A DNA stretch of 64,000 nt from TK10-74A sp965263065 (GTDB taxonomy: Bacteria; Chloroflexota; Dehalococcoidia; Bin125). Both the position numbers and the translations under genes were made by a program. The stretch spans positions 496,001-560,000 of the forward strand of contig CBDHGH010000003.1 of assembly GCA_965263065.1 (NCBI GenBank), in the 5' to 3' direction. Positions 60,372-64,000 of this stretch are shown here, one piece after another. The stretch's first letter is position 1; each line of letters starts with the position of its first letter. The notes under the pieces are model-generated. The model searched no databases. It was not told the DNA's origin and worked only from the letters and a program-made list of their open reading frames with translations.

Positions 60372-61772
60372 ATGACAGATGAGCAGCGCGATGCCGATCC
60401 CGGCTCGCCGGCAGCGATCACTGCACTGGGGTGGCGGCGGTGGATCATCATCGCGGTGGTGCTCGTGGCCTCGGCCGGCCTCGGTGCGACGGTCGCGCTG
60501 CTCGATCGCGACGCCCCCGCCGCCGCCGGCCTCCCCGCGGTGATCATCGCCGTTCCTGACGAAGAACCGGCCACCCCGGACGCCGCTGCGCCGTCGGGCG
60601 GTGCCTCGGCGGCGCAAGCCACGTCCGATGAGACGCCCGTCGAGCCTGCGCTCGCGCCCGTGGAGCCGACGCCCGTGAAGCCGCCCACAGCCCAGCAGGC
60701 GCCGGCCGAGCAGGCCACAGCGGTCGAAGACGCCGATGCCGGCCCTGCGCCGGCCGAGGCCACGGCCGAGCCGGAGCCCGCAGTCGAGCCGGCGCCCGTG
60801 GCCGAGCCGGCGCCCGTGGCCGAGCCGGCGCCCGTGGCCGAGCCGGAGGATGTCGCCGCGCCCGCCGACGAGCCCGCCGCCGCCCAGTTCACGCCGCAGC
60901 CCGAGGCCACGTACGACGAACCGCCGTCCGACGCCGCCGAGGAATCGGCCGACGGTCAAGCGCCCGCCGGGGAGCCGCCCCAGGCCGAATCGGTTGCGCG
61001 GCCGCGCGCCACGCCGTCCGCAGTGGATTGGGCGTTCGCGGAGAGTTGGCTCGCCGGGACGCCGCCGGACGAACCGCCACCGGCTCGACCCGCGCCCGCG
61101 CCCCAGCCGTACTGGGCGGAACTGGGCGTCTGGGCCCCCGCGGCGCCCGTACCCGAGCCGACCGAGGAGCCACCCGCACCGGCGCCCCCGCCCGCGCCGG
61201 ACCCCGTGACTGTCGACATCGGGCCCTTCGCCATGCCCATCGCGGGCGCGTGCTTCCCGGAGTTCGCCGGGCAGTTGCCCGGCGCGCCGCGCGACTATCG
61301 CAACGGGATTCATGAGGGCGTCGACTTCTACCCCGGCTGGGCCTGCGCGGAGATCGTGTTGGGCACGCCGGTGCTCGCCGTCGGCGAGGGGCGCGTGATC
61401 CGCGCCGACTGGGACTACGAGGAGCTGACCGACGAGCTCTACTGGGAGATGGAGGCGCGCGGCTTCGCCGGCCCCGACGACCTCGACATCTTCCGCGGCC
61501 GGCAGGTCTGGGTCGACCACGGCGACGGCGTCGTGGCGCGATACGCGCATCTGAGCGGCATCGCGGAGGGGATCGCCGAGGGAGCGCCCGTCGTGGCGGG
61601 CGACGTGCTGGGCGTCATCGGCGAGTCCGGCACGCCGGGCGCCCTGCGCCAGCCGGGCAGCGAGATCCACCTGCACTTCGAGCTGCGCATCGGCGACGGC
61701 TACCTGGGCGAGGGCGAGGACGCTGAGCGCGCCCTCGCCCTCTATCGAGCGGCCTTCACCGCCGAACCCTGA
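60372..61772 (+). CDS. Membrane-anchored M23 (LytM-type) peptidase with Pro/Ala/Glu-rich stalk
   Basis: This 466-residue protein has a short cytoplasmic tail, one TM segment (about 23-44), and a disordered Pro/Ala/Glu-rich region to about residue 275 with an exact PAPVAE repeat. The C-terminal M23 domain has zinc-ligand motifs NGIHEGVDFYPG (His and Asp) and EIHLHFELR (H-x-H). A loop insertion (DYEELTDELYWEMEARGFAGPDDL) sits inside the domain. M23 enzymes cleave peptidoglycan cross-links or act as regulators. All metal ligands are present, so an active enzyme is expected. It is divergent from the CapA-like gene, and both act on the cell envelope. The RBS before ATG 60372 is weak. Confidence 0.88.
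   Translation: MTDEQRDADPGSPAAITALGWRRWIIIAVVLVASAGLGATVALLDRDAPAAAGLPAVIIAVPDEEPATPDAAAPSGGASAAQATSDETPVEPALAPVEPTPVKPPTAQQAPAEQATAVEDADAGPAPAEATAEPEPAVEPAPVAEPAPVAEPAPVAEPEDVAAPADEPAAAQFTPQPEATYDEPPSDAAEESADGQAPAGEPPQAESVARPRATPSAVDWAFAESWLAGTPPDEPPPARPAPAPQPYWAELGVWAPAAPVPEPTEEPPAPAPPPAPDPVTVDIGPFAMPIAGACFPEFAGQLPGAPRDYRNGIHEGVDFYPGWACAEIVLGTPVLAVGEGRVIRADWDYEELTDELYWEMEARGFAGPDDLDIFRGRQVWVDHGDGVVARYAHLSGIAEGIAEGAPVVAGDVLGVIGESGTPGALRQPGSEIHLHFELRIGDGYLGEGEDAERALALYRAAFTAEP
60786..60839 (+). repeat. 18-bp coding tandem repeat, three exact copies
   Basis: GAGCCGGCGCCCGTGGCC is repeated exactly at 60786, 60804 and 60822 inside the stalk of the M23 peptidase gene and encodes E-P-A-P-V-A. Perfect copies suggest recent expansion. 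Confidence 0.9.
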
Positions 61773-61869
61773 CACCGTGGCGACCGATCGCGGTGTCGGT
61801 TGAGGCGTCGGTCGCGGCGCCGACATCGTCATCAGCGACGAGCCGCGGGCTGGACAGGAGGCGCTGCGG

Positions 61870-64000
61870 TTACTCCCCGTCAGGGGGGTCCAGGATCGAT
61901 CCCGGCAGCGTCACGACGATGGGGGAACTCCTCAGCCAGCGGCCCACCTCCGCGTCCGCTGGGAAGAGGCGCACCCGCGGCAGGACGGGCGCCACTTCCA
62001 CGGGGTTGAATCCGAACTCGATCTGCCCCGTCCGCAAGAGCCGGGCGGTGATGCGGCCCACCAATACTCCATCGGCCACCACATCGGACGAGACCAGCCG
62101 GCGGTTCACCTGCGCATCGGCGGGGATGATGCGCCGGGCCGGCAGGATCAAGTCCCCACCCGTGGGCTGGAAGCCGACCTCGACCCGCCCATCGCTCAAG
62201 CGGCGCGCCCGGATCCGGCCCGCAACCGCCACGTCGTCGATCATCACCGTGACCGACGAGGGGCTGCCCTCGACGACCGTCTCGGGCAATAAGCCCAGTG
62301 TCACCGTGAACGTCTCGTTGGCGGCATCGGCGTCCTGCCGCGTGCTGACCGTACCCGTGCCGCTGGTCTCCCCGGCGGCGATGGGGATGCTCGCCAGCGG
62401 CCCGTAGTCGTCCGGCTCGGCCGTGCCGGCGGTCAGCGTCACCGGGATGGCCACGTCGCTCTGCAGCGGCGCCGATAGCGTCACGGTCACCGTCACGTCC
62501 GCGCCTTCGTCCACCCGGTTCGGGGAGGCTGAGAGCCCCACCATCGCGACGGCTGGCGCGGTGACGGTTGCAGCGTCGTCCGGGTTCGGCCACACGATGC
62601 GCACGAAGGCGTCATCGGACCAGGCGATGATGATCGATCCCAGCGCCGCGATGGCGGCCACGCTGGGGTCGCGCCGCAGCAGTTCGGCGAACTCCGCCGA
62701 ACCCACGACGTGCTCAACGGTGTCCTCGTCGTCGTAGTCCGTGTCGGTCCAGACGCCGTCCCGGAGGATGAAGCTGCGGTCGCCCACCACGCGCAGCACG
62801 TCGGTGCCCGTGTCGAGGTGGCCGTCGCGCAACGCCTCGATGTCGTCGGCGGCTCCGACGGCGGCTTCGCCGCTGGCGGGGGCCGCGTCCGCCGCATCGG
62901 CGAGTTCGTCCTCGGCCTCCTCCTGGTCAAACGCCAGTTCGGGCTCCTCCGCCAGGAACGAGGTGAACGGCGTGACGATGCCGAAGCGCGTCGCGATCTC
63001 CACGATCTCCGTGATCAGGGAATCGCGCGCGCCCTCGAGGCGAAGCTCGGTGAGCAGGTCGGCGATGCGCTGTTGCGCCCACACCTGCGCGACCGTGGGG
63101 TCGCCGTAGGCGCGCTCCGGGAACGACACGTCGTAGCGGAACGACTCCGGCCCGGCGGCCGTCTCGCCACGCACGATGATCGTGGCGGCTCCTGGGGAGT
63201 CGTACCGGCCCGCGAGCAGGACCTGCGTCCCGGCGAAGATGCCCGTGATGCGTTCGGGGGCCAGGCCGGAGACGCCGCCACCGTCGAACTCGATCTCCAC
63301 GCCGGTCAGCACCGGCGTCGCGATGCGCTCGAACAGGCGGCCGACCTCAATGTCGATGCGCTCGTCCGGCGTGACGTAGTGGCTGGTGCCCAGGAAGTCG
63401 CGGGCCAGCGCGTCGAGCAGGATGGTGTCGACGTCGTAGCCGACGCCGAAGGTGAACATCTGCGTGCGTTCGGCGGCGCTGTCCCGCGCGATCGCCAGGA
63501 TCGACTCCGGATCGTCCGGCCCGACGGTCGGCAGGCCGTCGGTGAGGAAGACGATTGTCGCGGGGCGGTCGCCGCCGGCCAAGTCCAGCGCCGTCGCCAG
63601 CGCAGCGGCGATGTTGGTGCTGCCGCCGGCCACCAGCCGATCGACGTGGGCGATGCCCGCGGCCGCGTCGGCGGCGTGCGCCAGGCCCTCGCCGAACACG
63701 GTCACGTTGCTCGCGAAGCTGACCACGCCGTAGCGGTCGCCGGCGCCCAGCCGGTTGAGCATGAAGCGCGCCGCCTGCTTGGCCTGATCGAACTTGTCGC
63801 CCTCCATCGACCCGGAGCTGTCGAGCACGAGGATCAGGTCGCGATCGACGCGCGCCGCGGGCTGCGTCGCCGGGGCGAACAGCAGGGCGAAGTAGCCCGC
63901 CTCGTCGCTGGAGCGATAGGTGAGCAGGCGGGTGCTGAGCAGCCCTTCGCCGCCGCTGAGGTCGAGCCGGAAGTCGGTCGTCGGCGACCAGCCGTCGCCC
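61870..64000 (-). CDS. VIT/VWA-domain surface protein with Calx-beta domain, N-terminus outside the window
   Basis: The frame is open to the right edge, so the gene is partial. From the edge: GWSPTTDFRLDLSG ... GYFALLFAP (end of a VIT-like domain), then a von Willebrand A domain with an intact MIDAS motif DSSGSM, VAGGSTNIAAAL and LTDGLPTVGPDD. Next comes a region of inter-alpha-trypsin-inhibitor type (ERITGIFAGTQVLLAGRYDSPG), an Ala/Glu-rich segment, and a Calx-beta domain (VDEGADVTVTVTLSAPLQSDVAIPVTLTAGTAEPDDYG). It ends with two short copies of a R-[IL]-x-A-[RL]-x-L-x-x-G-x-[VI]-[EF]-[VF]-G-F motif. No signal or anchor is seen in the visible part. It is probably an adhesion or matrix protein. 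Confidence 0.9.
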   Translation of the reverse strand, partial: GDGWSPTTDFRLDLSGGEGLLSTRLLTYRSSDEAGYFALLFAPATQPAARVDRDLILVLDSSGSMEGDKFDQAKQAARFMLNRLGAGDRYGVVSFASNVTVFGEGLAHAADAAAGIAHVDRLVAGGSTNIAAALATALDLAGGDRPATIVFLTDGLPTVGPDDPESILAIARDSAAERTQMFTFGVGYDVDTILLDALARDFLGTSHYVTPDERIDIEVGRLFERIATPVLTGVEIEFDGGGVSGLAPERITGIFAGTQVLLAGRYDSPGAATIIVRGETAAGPESFRYDVSFPERAYGDPTVAQVWAQQRIADLLTELRLEGARDSLITEIVEIATRFGIVTPFTSFLAEEPELAFDQEEAEDELADAADAAPASGEAAVGAADDIEALRDGHLDTGTDVLRVVGDRSFILRDGVWTDTDYDDEDTVEHVVGSAEFAELLRRDPSVAAIAALGSIIIAWSDDAFVRIVWPNPDDAATVTAPAVAMVGLSASPNRVDEGADVTVTVTLSAPLQSDVAIPVTLTAGTAEPDDYGPLASIPIAAGETSGTGTVSTRQDADAANETFTVTLGLLPETVVEGSPSSVTVMIDDVAVAGRIRARRLSDGRVEVGFQPTGGDLILPARRIIPADAQVNRRLVSSDVVADGVLVGRITARLLRTGQIEFGFNPVEVAPVLPRVRLFPADAEVGRWLRSSPIVVTLPGSILDPPDGE

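Overview
The window is a very GC-rich, gene-dense bacterial chromosome segment with no rRNA, tRNA, insertion sequence, integrase or CRISPR array that I can recognise. The gene content suggests a Chloroflexota-like lineage (Dehalococcoidia/SAR202-type or a relative): many class III CoA-transferases and acyl-CoA dehydrogenases, a luciferase-like flavin oxidoreductase, an FrhB-type F420 protein beside a 2-oxoacid:ferredoxin oxidoreductase, Tat-dependent lipoprotein solute-binding proteins and bactofilin. This assignment is inferred from gene content only.

Layout. 1-2359: the end of an acyl-CoA synthetase and a Gfo/Idh/MocA dehydrogenase. 2389-12328: an ABC export or envelope-remodelling locus with two LolD/MacB-type ATPases (one with a C-terminal AbrB-like domain), two giant FtsX permeases and two small membrane-anchored proteins. 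12409-14021: a translationally coupled DUF3037 and HipA-like kinase pair. 14040-18051: an FrhB/KorA/KorB oxidoreductase operon, divergent from uppP. 19154-24355: an aco-like 2-oxoacid/acetoin dehydrogenase operon (E1 alpha, E1 beta, AcoX-like, E2 with two subunit-binding domains, alpha/beta hydrolase). 24494-31096: luciferase-like oxidoreductase, CoA-transferase, a tandem pair of acyl-CoA carboxylase beta subunits and an SDR. 31174-35452 and 48262-52730: two paralogous Dpp/Opp-type importer operons without ATPases. 35800-45416: CoA-thioester catabolism (a double CoA-transferase, two acyl-CoA dehydrogenases, a crotonase, another CoA-transferase), with an Asp-rich surface protein and a DUF169 protein. 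45413-48017: bactofilin, an MhpD-like hydratase and a probable selenoprotein. 53130-64000: SDR, crotonase, iron-type solute-binding lipoprotein, TypA/BipA, CapA-like lipoprotein, M23 peptidase and the start-truncated VIT/VWA/Calx-beta protein.

The most notable observation is at 47106-48017. A gene of the GrdB/PrdB-like reductase family is interrupted by an in-frame TGA exactly where the family carries Sec or Cys (U-P-A-C motif). The TGA is followed directly by a two-tier hairpin like a bacterial SECIS element. A conventional gene caller would split it into two ORFs or call it a pseudogene.

Other lineage-specific signals are: long Ala-rich or coiled-coil stalks on all three solute-binding lipoproteins; a nearly duplicated promoter/leader plus signal-peptide module in front of two SBPs whose ligand domains have diverged; a family of at least six perfect or near-perfect palindromes centred on CTCCAT/ATGGAG, three of them between an SBP and its permease gene; and a 40-bp dyad just upstream of the iron SBP.

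Together the genes describe a heterotroph that imports peptides or other small organics, activates acids as CoA thioesters by ligation or CoA transfer, and oxidises them by beta-oxidation-like steps and by 2-oxoacid dehydrogenases of both the ferredoxin/F420 and the lipoate type.
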